This document shows positions 52,281 through 64,000 of a stretch of DNA of 64,000 nucleotides, one piece after another (position 1 is the stretch's first letter; every line of letters begins with the position of its first letter). This DNA comes from Tachypleus tridentatus. Lineage: Eukaryota > Arthropoda > Merostomata > Xiphosura > Limulidae. The stretch is taken from assembly GCF_004210375.1 (NCBI RefSeq), contig NC_134827.1, forward strand, positions 106,439,285 to 106,503,284. The letters run 5' to 3'. The notes under the pieces were generated by a model that did no database searches, was not told where the DNA came from, and worked only from the letters and a program-made list of their open reading frames with translations. A program made the position numbers and the translations under genes.

Positions 52281-54958
52281 CTGTCTCTTATTATCTGTTA
52301 CACTACAAGTCACTTTACAATTCAGATTAATTAACATTCACTAGTGAATCCTTCAACAGTGTCTTAAACTGCTCTGTTTATACTGTTTCACACTTTAACT
52401 CCAACACTGCTGGTATGGCACTAAACACCTTAACTGGGTTACAATTAGACATAATGAGTCAGTAGGCTTGGTGAAAAAAATATATAATTTATTTATTCAA
52501 AGGTGATCTCATTTTACTAACTTCTTTATTTGCCATCATGTTGTAATGATTATACTGTCAGTAATAAACTCAGTAACATACAAGATGTCACATCTAAAAC
52601 TTAACATTTTTTCAGCTTCAATCACCAATTCACTGAATACTCTTTTGCATTTACTAATTAAATATCTTAATATTTTAATGGCTACATACATTAATAAACT
52701 ATAGCAAATGTAGGAGATCAAATAGAAGGTAGCAGCAAGAAATGTTTTGGGAGGAAACAAAAGATTAAATTTAAAAGTAGTACACTTTAAAAGAAAAAAA
52801 CAATACAAGAACAACAGTTATTGTTATTTATATAATTAATGAAAATATTAGGTAGTACTTTCAAAATTAGAGCAGAAATTTATTTGAGGTGATCTGAATA
52901 AGTGTAAGTGGAGTCTGTGATTCACAGAAGTAACACAAGAATAACTGATGCATCTTAGCAATAACAATCAAAAACCCAAGAGGGGGAAAAAGGAAACTTA
53001 AAAATAAAGCATAATTAAAAACATTGGCATAATACTATCTTCTACTAAAACCAAACTGTATTTCAATGCATGAAATACACCAGTGCTTATTTATCTCAAA
53101 GTTTGTTTTTTATATGCATATAGATGAAGTACAACAACACACTGGATATGAATGTAATCGTATATCCTTTAGCCTAACTTATCATTCACAGAAAATATAT
53201 ATCTGAACTCCGTAACAAACTATCACAGGTGATAACTTAAGAGACTTCCGTACCGTATTCAATCACATATTATTGTAAACATACAAGTTAAACCCCTCGA
53301 TCTCTACCCGTTTTATGTTCATCTTCTTCTAATATCGAATCTTGCATTTCATGTTCAAATTACCATAGCAATACTCAAAATGACTTTGCCAACTAGAAAC
53401 TATAACACGTACACAAAACAATGTTATACTTAAAATCAGGTAGAACGAAACGGATTTTGTATTGAGTATCACGAAACGTATGTTTTAACCAGGAAGTTAA
53501 ACAGAAAATGGACAAAACAAAGGCTACTAAAACAGACAGCTGTTTGTTCTTTTGTGATTGCCTATGAACATTTTCAAACAAATTACACTTACTTCAGGTT
53601 TTTTTTTAAGTATGTACAATAACCTTACCTGTTTCAATAAACTTCCACACAAGACAATTACAGTAACTTCTTGGTTTTTGTGCTGTCTAGTTTAAAAATT
53701 AAAGCTTTGTTTGTCTCAAAAAATGCCTTAATATTTTACTGGTAGTTTGCATACAACCCAGTGTACAAAAACATTCTTGGCTTTCTATTAAATCTCAACC
53801 ACTAACCTGTATTTAGCAAGAATCTTTCAAAGTACAGTCTACTAAAATATACAGTTCTTAGAAGATTAAAATGTTAATGAAACTAATTAATACAAAAATA
53901 CAGTAACAGCATCTTCTACCAATGGAGAGCTTTGATTTTAATAATAACAACTATATGACCTGTGGTATTGAGAGAACATAACACAAGATGTCACTCAAAA
54001 GGAAAATTAAACTACTACTTTCATTTTATTAAAGTACTTTTTATGTAAAGATGACCCAATACTATGGGTCAAAACATTGTAAGTAACATCAAAATCTGCC
54101 AACTGTTATTGTATCTTTAAATTAATTAGTTGGTTCAGTAGGACTAACACGAAACAATATAAACAGAGAACAACTGGGCATAATGATAGAAACAAAACAT
54201 ATTTAGACTTTTAAGGAAACAGTTATATGCAATATCCTTACACAATTATTAAAGTTTACCTTTCTGTTTTTGCCACTAGGTGAAAAATGATAAATAAGGT
54301 TTAGTTACCAGTACATTTTAAGGATTGAATCCCAAAATGAAATACATTTAACTGAGTTCAAAATAACATTTTTACACAACAGGAAAATCTTTATAGGACT
54401 GTTTTTTCAAACTGAAAGAGAGAATTTAAAAAAAAAGCCTTCTTTACTTCAAATTTTATTTATTCAAATGAAAGCCCAAGTAGAGAGAGAGGACTAAGTT
54501 ATTGATTTATTATAACTCAAAGATAATAAAAATATTCTAAATATATATCTCCTTCCAGGTTTTAAGGTATATATATAAATATTGAGTTCTGATTCTATTA
54601 GCAAACTAATCATTATACTGATTTATGTGGTGAGTAGTGTTTTTAAAAAAATCTCAGATTAAGTTTTGTGTAACTTACATACCATAAACCTTCTATGGAT
54701 TATTTCACTTTAATTAATAAACTCTAACCCTTGTTTAAAACAGTTATAAATTATACAGTTACTTTGTGTTTTTTTTTTGTGGGAAACAAAATACATGCAA
54801 AAAAAAAGGCATTTTCTGGTGATAACATCTTACAATTTCTGGTTTCTTTAGATAAAAAAACAAAAGTTCTTATCTTTAATACTGTTTGTCTCATCAAACG
54901 TTCCACAAACAGCTCAACTAAGCTTTGCTCATGTGATTTTATGATAGCTTCTAACTGA
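52281..54958. other. no gene recognised (2.7 kb)
   Basis: AT-rich sequence. Minus-strand ORFs at 52536-52814 and 53393-53581 encode hydrophobic stretches but match no family I know. It may belong to the long 3' UTR or downstream flank of the zinc-finger gene. Confidence 0.4.
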
Positions 54959-55105
54959 TTTTTATTATTAGCATTAATATTTTATTATTATTTATTATTA
55001 TTAGCATTAATATTTTATTATTATTTATTTATTATTATTATTAATATTTTATTATTATTTATTATTATTAGCATTAATATTTTATTATTATTTATTATTA
55101 TTAGC
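54959..55105. repeat. 33-bp AT-rich tandem repeat
   Basis: GCATTAATATTTTATTATTA with period 33 at 54971, 55004, ~55038 and 55071. One unit is degenerate (lacks GC). Confidence 0.85.
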
Positions 55106-57462
55106 AGAGCTCAGTTTTTATAAACTGTTTTGTTAAAAGGCATAAATAAAATTGAGAGGCAGACATGTTAGGGTTACTCATAAAAACACTCATGTTAATA
55201 TGGAAAGATATATATTTTATCATTTAATATGCCATTAAGAGCAGCATACTTAGCAAACTATTTGTACACTATATGAATGAAGTTGATTTCTATTAAATAT
55301 TAATAAAAAATGTCTTACAAACAAATCTAGCTGTTGTGATTATTTGTTTTTATGGACGTATCTTCGTCAGGGTTAAGAAAAAAAAACAACAAGAAAGATA
55401 CAATTTAGTATACCGTTTTTCAAACTTATAAGTAGGGTTGTACTTACGGTAATTTCGTTTAAAGATTTACTGTACTCAAGCATCAAACCCTGAATTTGCT
55501 TTGCTGCCCAAGTCTGATGTTATTAATCATAGCACTTAATATAAGAATATAAACAGGCTTAATCGATAAACCTTAAGAAACAAGCAAAATTTCACATAAT
55601 ACACTTGGAAGTTTCCAAATTATCAATTATAAAGCCAATGACCAGTACGAAACTTCCACTTTCCATATCTAACTTAAAACAAAAAAAAACAAAAAAAACA
55701 CAGAAGGTAGATAGTACTTACAACATTAAAAATATATTAATAATGACAGAGAAATTTTGATTTCTTAAATTACAATAATAAAAGACTTATACAACATCTC
55801 ACATTTGAATAGCAAGCCTATATTTCACAAGTTTAGTTAATATAGTGCAATAAAAACTACTTACCATTACCTAGTTTTCTCAAAGTGACAAGAACAAAAA
55901 GGTTTGTACATAATGTCAACTAAATACAATTTTTTAAAGGAATCTTGGTGTGTTTTGGTACCACATGTATATTGAACAAGACATACTTTTGACTAAAAGG
56001 TCTTCAGGGGGGTATAGTACCCCACACTGTTTACTTCTCACCTTGAGCCCCTGATGTAAAATTATAACTTTCCCAAGCTTAGATATATATATATTTTTCT
56101 ATTTATATATGTACACCTATTTGGTTTATGTTTAGGTACAGAACCTATAAAGATTTCTATCTTTCAACACAAACATCAAAGTTTCACCTCAGTAGATATG
56201 TATATATCTATAAATCTATAACTAATCACATAGAACTAACAACTCTTAGTGTTTCTAAACCAACAATAAAACCACATTTACATAAAAATTAAACATGTGC
56301 TCAACATTTGCACATGACTGTAAACACTGATGGTGAACTAAAGTTACAATCCATTATTTATATCGGTGTTTCTTTCTAAACGATTAGACTAGAGAAAGAA
56401 TATATATATATATATATATATATAGCTACAGGTAAAATTTCACCCTGATTATATGAATGATCTACATGCAATGTTCAAACGTTTCGTTTGCCATGATTCA
56501 TTAGTTATTGTTATACTTTACTATTTTATGTCAACAACATAAAAACTCTTAAAAAACTGCAAAGAATCAACAATTACTTAACTTCAGGTTTATAAAGAAT
56601 GCATTTCTTACTTCATAGGAAATTCAAATATATAGACTATAAATAACAAGGCATATATCACCGTCTTTATGTCAGTAAGAACTTATTCAAAATTAATCTT
56701 GGACAAGTCCAACTGTTTGTCACTTCACTTAGCAATTCCTGTCATTATAAACCGTATTCAGTAGTAACGTCATTTGTGTGTAGACAGTTCTTTTAAATAG
56801 TACATATACAGAATTATAACAAACCTGCCTATCTAGAGCAAATTACTGGATTTTGTACATTACTTCAAAACAAAATGGCCAAAGACAACCACATGAAACT
56901 ACCACAAAACTAATTTAGTTTACTGTAAAACTCAGTTATTTCTAGGTCAGCTTTCTAGTTGCTTGGCAACATTCTGACAGAAACATGCAAGTATGTTCAG
57001 AGAGAAAATTTCTTGTTAGCATATTTGTGACAGGTTCATATGGTGTCTAAGCCCTACAATGGTCTAAGTGTTAAGTGCACTTTGGGGCTAACTTTATATC
57101 ACCAAAATCTAATCTTGGTCTTACGACACTAGATATTTATATTTGTGCATTAAAATAGGAGTTTATAAAATAACAAAACAATGAATTTCACCTTTGTTTT
57201 TTTCATGTCACAACTTTAGTAACAAGTTTATATTTTTTATAAATGTTTCTTTAAGATAACTAATCACAGTTTTTTCACCCCGTTTCTCACAAGTGGTAAG
57301 TAATAATATACAGATAAGGCATGTCTCTACAGGCCTCTGGGGACAGACTTGCTGTATCACAGCTCAAAGCCTGATATTGTCATTTAATTACACGTAAAGC
57401 TGTCTTGAAAATATGTTTAATTTTATAACTCTTATTTAACCTGACTCGTTTAATTGCAACAT
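55106..57462. other. 3' flank / possible 3' UTR of zinc-finger gene
   Basis: No coding similarity is seen. A (TA)n microsatellite lies at 56399-56424. No single poly(A) signal can be preferred. Confidence 0.45.
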
Positions 57463-60086
57463 CTATGTGTTGCTGTGGGTTTTGCTGTGGGCATTTAAGT
57501 TGCCTTTATTAGCAAAGCCTTTTCCACAAGACTGGCACACAAATGGTTTCTCACCAGTGTGCACACTCATGTGTCTCTTCACAGTTGACTTCTGAGAGAA
57601 ACACTTGCCACACACACTACATGCAAATGGTTTCTCCCCAGTGTGGGTACGCATGTGGATCTTGATCCGCTCTTTGTCAGCAAAACACTTGCCACAAATA
57701 TCACAGGGAAAAGGGCGTTCACCAGTGTGTGATCTCATGTGTCTGGTGAGGGATGTCTTCTGTGAGAAACAGTGGCCACATAGCTCGCACGTGAATGGCT
57801 TTTCGCCAGAGTGAGACCGCATGTGGCTCTGGTATACATTCTTTGTGGCAAGATGTTTACCACACAGGTTACACTGAAAGGGTTTTGAAGGACTTGCTGA
57901 AGTAACAGATGGTTCTGACAGAGAAGTACTAGAAACCAAAGACTGACAGACATGCAGCTCACAAGACTTACCAGACTGGCAAAGAGAACAACAGTTTTCA
58001 CTGAGGCTACTATCATTTTGTGAAGAACTCTCAACAACAACTGGTGAAACAGACATTCTTACTTTATCTGCTGAGGCAGCTGTTGGCTTGGAAATAGGCA
58101 AAGTTGTTGACACTGTTTGAGAAGTGTTGACATCAACTTCACACTTAACAGAACTTAGTGGCACAGATGAAGATGCACCCATGTTTGTAGGTGTTCCAGG
58201 TAAACCAGGACTAATTGTAGAAACAGAAGTCGATGAAAAGATACGAGATGAGGTACCTATCTTGTCTGGAGTTTCATTTCTTAGTGATAATCTCCCTACA
58301 GGAGGGCATGAGTCTGAAAGAACTTCAGGATGGTCCCGTTTCTTTAAAGAAGTAAAGCCTGAGACAGTGTAAAATGGTGGCAAAGGCTGCGATTCTGACT
58401 CTCTTCCAGCCATAGGTCTAGAGGTGAAGAAGGTCATCATGTTGGGCAGTGGCGATGTTGCATGCTGTATGGAATTTTCTGAAGAAACAGAAGAAAATGG
58501 TCCTTGAGCAGACACTTCTACTTCCATAGGTTCTTCTTTAATGGATGGCAATCCTGGATTTGTTTTTGTCAAGATGGGAACATTTAAAGAGCTTTTCAAA
58601 TCAATTTCTGTGTTTTCCTTGGGTTCTCTAGCACAAAGATCAGGAAATGGTGAAGTAATGGCAGCAGATCTGGAATAATGGAGATCAGGCAACTCTAAGG
58701 CCCCCACAGAAGAATGATTAGACACTGTTTCAGAGGCTGTTATTGACACTGATGCAGCTAATGTGTCACCAACATCATTAGCAGCAGAATGAATAGGTCC
58801 AACAGACTGTAGTGTGTTCAAGGCATTTTCGCTAGAAAGATTATCACTTGATGAAAGAACACACCTATTTTGGTTATCCAGATCACAGTGGTGAGGTCCA
58901 GTACTCTGGAAAGGCTGAGGTGGTGTAGATGACACTACTGAAGTGTAAGTTGTTGTCCCAAAGTCCAGAGGAGTTAGAAGAGGGTTTGTGGAGGGTAAAA
59001 CCAAGATATTTTCATTGCTTTCTGCAGTACTAGTCATTACACTACTCACTCCATGAGAGGCAACATGAATTGTCTCAAGATGATCCACATCACAATCTGA
59101 GGTAGGAATTGGTGGTAAATCCAAAAAATTATTTCCCACAGGACTGGACTTCATTACAGTTTTGTGTGGCTCTCGCAAGTTAGATAGTGGGAATGACAGT
59201 GTCTCGTGAAGATTAGAGTATAAAAAGGGGATTCACAACCTAGGGGAACATTTACGGTTTCTTGGATGGGTGTTTCATGTTCTGGATCAATGTGAAATGG
59301 TTTGTAGTTTATCCTGGAGAGATAAGCCATATGGGACTGCATTATAGTTGAAACAGGGGGTAATTTTTGCATTTGCCTCTCTTCTGAAGGTCCTGAAAGA
59401 GAATCAACCAAGTTATGGTAGATAGGTGTGGACTCAAGAACATAGTGAGAAGAATTTTCTGAGACTACATAAGCTTTTTCAGTTTTCAGATATTTTCCAT
59501 CATCTGAAAAATCTCTTTGGTACTTATAGGATAATTGGATACTTTCCTTTTTTTCCTCTTCCCTTTTGTCGTCAATGTCAGCATGCTTATATGACATGTT
59601 TTCCAAAATGGGTGGCTTGATAACACTGGAAAGGTTCTTGGTTTCATCACCCATTGAAGAGAAACCTTCAACAAAACTCTGAGGTATAATAAAGGATGGG
59701 TTTGAGCAAAGTGACGTAGGTGTTCTTCTCTCCTCCCTCATTCCATTGATTAAAGGACACGTGTCATTTAAAGGACGAGACAAATCAGACCCTGATTCCA
59801 GAGTTGTTATTTTTGCATTAAGTTGAAAAACCAAATTATTATAATCAGATATTTTTGACAAGTTAAATTTATCCCTTTCAGACTGTGGTAACAAATCATT
59901 GTGAGCACTAGAAGTCGTGATGGTATTTAAAGGCTTATTTGAGGTGCTACTCTGCGTGTAATGAGCAACTCCCACTGGGCCTGGTAAGCAAATGGAGAGT
60001 AGACTAGATGTCACCGGTTGTCCATTGCTGACAGTTCCACCATAAGACAGGGAATCTGCTACAGTCTGCTGGACGTTGTCTGTCAT
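57463..60086 (-). CDS. C2H2 zinc-finger protein, coding region split by a -1 frame change
   Basis: Putative nuclear DNA-binding transcription factor. Translation starts at ATG 60084-60086 (MTDNVQQTVADSL); the TAA at 60090-60092 fixes it, and an acceptor TTTTAG marks the exon start at 60145. The first frame runs 310 codons to a stop at 59154-59156. The second is open from just before that overlap to the stop at 57463-57465. Stepping back one base at 59223-59229 (C CCT TTT) joins them without loss, giving ~874 residues: a Ser/Thr/Pro-rich N-terminal ~730 with no named domain, a Cys-rich patch CCSLCQSGKSCELHVC, then five consecutive C2H2 fingers (~737-874) with (S/T)GE(K/R)P linkers. The shared composition of the two halves supports one protein. 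The break may be a sequence or assembly indel, a true mutation, or programmed frameshifting. Orthology is not recognised. Confidence 0.85.
57466..57879 (-). CDS. five-finger C2H2 array of the zinc-finger protein
   Basis: Fingers begin FQCNLCGKHLATKN, FTCELCGHCFSQKT, FPCDICGKCFADKE, FACSVCGKCFSQKS and FVCQSCGKGFANKG. All ten Cys and ten His ligands are in place, and four linkers are SGEKP, TGERP, TGEKP and TGEKP, typical of DNA-reading arrays. Only NAHSKTHSNT follows the last finger's helix, so the array is C-terminal. Confidence 0.95.
59223..59229 (-). other. slippery-type heptamer / frame-change point
   Basis: In the upstream frame the sequence reads TCC CCT TTT TAT; C CCT TTT fits the X XXY YYZ pattern of -1 frameshift sites. 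Slipping yields CCC TTT TTA TAC, which continues as LYSNLHETLSFPLSNL in the zinc-finger frame. No strong downstream hairpin is apparent within ~60 bases, and a C4T5 run is also a classic place for a sequencing indel. Confidence 0.45.
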
Positions 60087-60144
60087 AACTTATATCCCAT
60101 TCTTTAAATGTTCCACACGTTAATGGTGAAGCCACCGATTCTGA
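60087..60144 (-). other. 5' UTR part of zinc-finger coding exon
   Basis: Fifty-odd non-coding bases between the acceptor (GTAATTTTAG) and the ATG, with an in-frame TAA directly upstream of the start. An upstream non-coding exon lies at higher coordinates and was not located. Confidence 0.6.
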
Positions 60145-61440
60145 CCTAAAATTACAAAAATATTGTTGTTCTATGAAATGTTTCCCTTTGAAACAGTCAT
60201 CAAATAAAATTTACAAATTATTTATGCTGATGTAAATATTGGGACAACATGATGAATAGTCTTGTGCTTAGAAGCCAATCTTCAAGCATATCTTTTACAC
60301 ACTAATTAAGTAATAATAATAAACTGTACCTATTTACACCATACACAAAATACAATCAAGAGTACATTTCAGATTTTATTGTTAAAAAACCCATCCATCA
60401 GTTACAAATTACAATGGTGTAAAAACATGCTGAGCTTAACTTTGACACTACTATTGAAAATAATATTCAATACAACTGACAATCCTCTGATACATGAAAA
60501 TAACACCTACTGCCTACTAGCCATGATGGCTGAAAAATTCTTTGAAAATTTTACAAAGGGCTACAATTCTATAAAAAAAAACAACAACTTTTCTCTAATT
60601 ATAAAAACAATAAACTTTGTATCTAGACTTGCAATTTTATATATAAAAGTCTAAACCAACAGATCTTAGGTTTTTAACTTCACATGAAAGCACCATTTAT
60701 AAGTTTTTTTTCTTTGAAAATGGGCTAACTCACCATACCAAGTCAGTAATAATATAGTTAAACAAACACACTTAAGAAAAATATTGAACAAAAAACATGC
60801 AAGAACACCTGTGCTGTTGTCAGGAAGTGGAAAAATAAGATATAAACAGAATGTAACATACATCATCAAATAAACAGTTTCATATTATCAGTTTATGAAT
60901 TACAAATCAAATCAGCTAAACTAAACAAAAAATCAAGGAGTTAAGATAGAGTGCCTTTAGACTAACAAGTGTCAGTAAATCTTAACAGCCACTTGCTGAT
61001 CGTAGCCAATAATTAATGCAAAACAAACTATAAATAAGTACATAAAGGTACTTGATAAAAAACATTAACAGCATGTATAAATCAGCTAATACATTTCTTG
61101 ATTTGCTATATTTTATAATACAAGATAAAAAAAATGTGTTTGTTTGTTGTGCAATAAACATTTTTAAGTCTCACATAAAAAACTGGCCTACAAACACCAC
61201 AGTTGGGTGTTTCCAGTTTTCATGTAATTAACCAAGGCTGACTAGTATAGATAGGTCCTTCCTCCTCAGATATACTGACTTTAGAATCACTATCCTCTCA
61301 ATATTTGGGTGTATTTTTATATTCATATTGTGATTCAAATAATGATAATGACGGGGTAGAACAAATGCACATATGTGCACCAATTTTTCAGCACTAATAG
61401 AGTAATAATAAAGTCATTATTTCACAATATATATATTTAT
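60145..61440. other. intron/upstream flank of zinc-finger gene
   Basis: AT-rich. Short ORFs at 60379-60654 and 60666-60869 carry no family signature. Confidence 0.4.
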
Positions 61441-62649
61441 CAGGTCATCTCATAAATAATGTCCAAAAAATTTAATACAGAAAGTGCATCATCATTTCTG
61501 TCTTTGTAGAAGTCTTTAATGACTAAAATATGCAGTAGGATGTGTATAAAAATGTTCAGACAAATAAAATAAACTAACCCAACTCCACTGTTTCAAATTA
61601 TTAGTCAAATAAACCCTTATGAAGATGGATGTGTCTGAGGAGCACATTAAGCATATAATGTTTTATGAGTTTAAAAAGGCAATAATGCAGCAGAAACTAC
61701 ACGAAACATTCAAGGTGTTTATGGTGCAGAGTCTCTCAATGAACGAATATGTTGAAGATAGTTTCAGAAGTTCAGATCAGGTGACTGCAGCTTAAGTGAT
61801 GCACCACGTTCAAGTCATCCTGTTGAGTTTAATGATGACTTGCTGCTGACTGTACTTGATGAAGATTGTGTTGTAACAGTTGAAGAACTAGAAGCTTAAT
61901 TCAACCCACTTAACAGTTCACTGTCATCTGAAACAGTTTGGAAAGGTGTCAAAACATAGAAAATGGGTCCCTCATGATTTGACAGAAGTTAGCCTTAGAG
62001 CAAAAGTGGACATTTGTACTTCTTCGCACTCTCATGAACGTAACTCACCTTTTTTGGACAGGTTAGTGACTAGAGATGAAAAATGGATATTTTATGAAAA
62101 TGTTAAGCGCTGCAGACAATGGCTCAGTGCAGGTAAACTGGCTAAAGCACAGCCCAAAATGGACCTCCACCCAAGGAAAGTCTTGTTAAGAGTTTGGTGG
62201 GATATTGTTGGTGTGATCCACTTTGAGTTGTTGCCACTCAATGTAACGACTACATCAGACTTCTACTGTTAACAGTTAGAGCGATTTAATGTTGCACTGA
62301 AAGAAAAGAGGCCTGCTTTGATCAATCGTAAAGGTGTTGTGTTACACCAGGATGATGCCCGGTCCCATACAGCAAGGATCACATCTACAAAGATAGAAGA
62401 ACTAGACTGGCAAAAAACTTCCACATCCTCCTTATTCTCCAGACCTTACCCCAAATGATTATCATTTATTCTGAAGTTTGCATAACTATCTTTATGGAAA
62501 AAAAGCTTGGAATATACGTAGATGTCAAAACTACTCTCTCAACATTAATTTCCTCCAAACCCTAAGAATTTTATAGAAATGCCATTCAGTAGCTTGTGAA
62601 TTGTTGGCAGGAAGTAATTAATAATAATAGAACATATATTATTAACTAA
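61441..62649 (+). mobile_element. mariner-family transposon, broken
   Basis: The left end CAGGTCATCTCATAAATAAT + GTCC follows a TA-type context; a ~180-bp leader precedes ATG at 61625 (MDVSEEHIKHIMFYEFKK). Mariner blocks follow across several frames: NNAAETTRNIQ, FRSGDCSLSDAPRSSHPV, HRKWVPHDLTE, VTRDEKWIFYENVKR, DLHPRKVLLRVWWD, KRPALINRKGVV, the second catalytic Asp in HQDDARSHTA, and PYSPDLTPNDYH with the third. The DD34D residues can all be found, but several stops and frame changes disrupt the reading (the first shift comes just after FKK). No right terminal repeat was found; the copy gives way to AT-rich DNA before the 38-bp array. Confidence 0.85.
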
Positions 62650-62760
62650 ATAACATTAAAAACATTTAAAGTCCTTTCTCTCTTTCTGAACATAAACTGT
62701 CTGATATTTTAACTGTTTTTCTTTCTCCCAATTTTAACAAAGTTGCTTATTATTAACATA

Positions 62761-63976
62761 ATGAACTTCAAACAATGGTAATATTATACAGTGACAGAAT
62801 GAACTTCAAACAATGGTAATATTATACAGTGACAGAATGAACTTCAAACAATGGTAATATTATACATTAACAGAATGAACTTCAAACAATGGTAATATTA
62901 TACAGTGACAGAATGAACTTCAAACAATGGTAATATTATACAGTGACAGAATGAACTTCAAACAATGGTAATATTATACAGTGACAGAATGAACTTCAAA
63001 CAATGGTAATATTATACAGTGACAGAATGAACTTCAAACAATGGTAATATTATACAGTGACAGAATGAACTTCAAACAATGGTAATATTATACAGTGACA
63101 GAATGAACTTCAAACAATGGTAATATTATACAGTGACAGAATGAACTTCAAACAATGGTAATATTATACAGTGACAGAATGAACTTCAAACAATGGTAAT
63201 ATTATACAGTGACAGAATGAACTTCAAACAATGGTAATATTATACAGTGACAGAATGAACTTCAAACAATGGTAATATTATACAGTGACAGAATGAACTT
63301 CAAACAATGGTAATATTATACAGTGACAGAATGAACTTCAAACAATGGTAATATTATACAGTGACAGAATGAACTTCAAACAATGGTAATATTATACAGT
63401 GACAGAATGAACTTCAAACAATGGTAATATTATACAGTGACAGAATGAACTTCAAACAATGGTAATATTATACAGTGACAGAATGAACTTCAAACAATGG
63501 TAATATTATACAGTGACAGAATGAACTTCAAACAATGGTAATATTATACAGTGACAGAATGAACTTCAAACAATGGTAATATTATACAGTGACAGAATGA
63601 ACTTCAAACAATGGTAATATTATACATTAACAGAATGAACTTCAAACAATGGTAATATTATACAGTGACAGAATGAACTTCAAACAATGGTAATATTATA
63701 CAGTGACAGAATGAACTTCAAACAATGGTAATATTATACAGTGACAGAATGAACTTCAAACAATGGTAATATTATACAGTGACAGAATGAACTTCAAACA
63801 ATGGTAATATTATACAGTGACAGAATGAACTTCAAACAATGGTAATATTATACAGTGACAGAATGAACTTCAAACAATGGTAATATTATACAGTGACAGA
63901 ATGAACTTCAAACAATGGTAATATTCTACAGTGACAGAATGAACTTCAAACAATGGTAATATTATACAGTGTTAAC
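62761..63976. repeat. 38-bp satellite array, 32 units
   Basis: Unit ATGAACTTCAAACAATGGTA + ATATTATACAGTGACAGA, strictly 38 bp and nearly invariant. Two units carry ATTAACAG instead of GTGACAG (62869 and 63629), 760 bases = 20 units apart. One has TTCTAC (63927). The array ends before the window edge in GTTAACATAGG. AT-rich, no function evident. Confidence 0.97.
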
Positions 63977-64000
63977 ATAGGTAATGATAGGTGGAGGTTT

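Noticed and set aside
53393-53581. 62-codon minus-strand ORF with a hydrophobic segment
   Set aside because: No family match, no splice context, AT-rich surroundings; the hydrophobicity follows from T-rich codons.
56399-56424. TA repeat as an origin or regulatory element
   Set aside because: A plain (TA)n microsatellite with no accompanying signal.
57605-58372. Plus-strand ORFs (69 and 82 codons) and a second minus-strand ORF at 57735-58040
   Set aside because: Shadows of the zinc-finger coding exon.
59154-59260. A short intron explaining the frame change in the zinc-finger gene
   Set aside because: Candidate GT (CTAG|GTTGTG) and AG sites would make an intron of only ~50-75 bases with poor signals and would remove conserved-looking sequence; other introns here exceed 400 bases. 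Not fully excluded.

Overview
Eukaryotic, AT-rich, intron- and repeat-dense DNA, most likely from a chelicerate and probably a horseshoe crab (Limulus/Tachypleus group). The basis is one tRNA-derived SINE family with about 30 copies of ~270 bp, a fibrinogen-domain gene of the tachylectin/ficolin-like type, and long introns around conserved single-copy genes. The species is an inference from recalled similarity, not a search.

Layout. 1-350: foldback repeat with a hammerhead-like core. 2246-4347 (+): last two exons of a secreted-type fibrinogen-related protein, a long coiled coil followed by a complete fibrinogen C-terminal domain. 13214-16636 (-): three N-terminal exons of a decayed glutamine-synthetase copy. 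17100-23820: SINE-rich non-coding DNA. 23885-24369: Tc1-like relic. 24440-25504 (+): decayed exons resembling proteasome subunit beta-1. 27878-45604 (-): a complete seven-coding-exon TRUB2 gene (mitochondrial pseudouridine synthase family, 325 residues). Its introns hold two unrelated 30-bp minisatellites, a hAT transposase relic, two TTAA-flanked MITEs if the one just upstream at 43658 (in intron 2) is counted, and a ~1.1-kb repeat present twice. 45605-57462: SINEs, then AT-rich DNA with no recognised gene. 57463-60086 (-): a zinc-finger gene with five C2H2 fingers, split by a -1 frame change at a C-run/T-run junction. 61441-62649: broken mariner. 62761-63976: 38-bp satellite array of 32 units.

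The genes do not form a pathway. TRUB2 acts in mitochondrial RNA modification, the zinc-finger protein is a putative nuclear DNA-binding protein, and the fibrinogen-related protein is a putative secreted lectin. The points most worth following up are the frame change in the zinc-finger gene, the apparent loss of the catalytic aspartate in TRUB2, the shared 3' tail of two otherwise different SINE families, and the twin 30-bp minisatellites on either side of TRUB2 coding exon 4. All exon structures were derived by eye from splice signals, reading-frame phase and remembered protein families.
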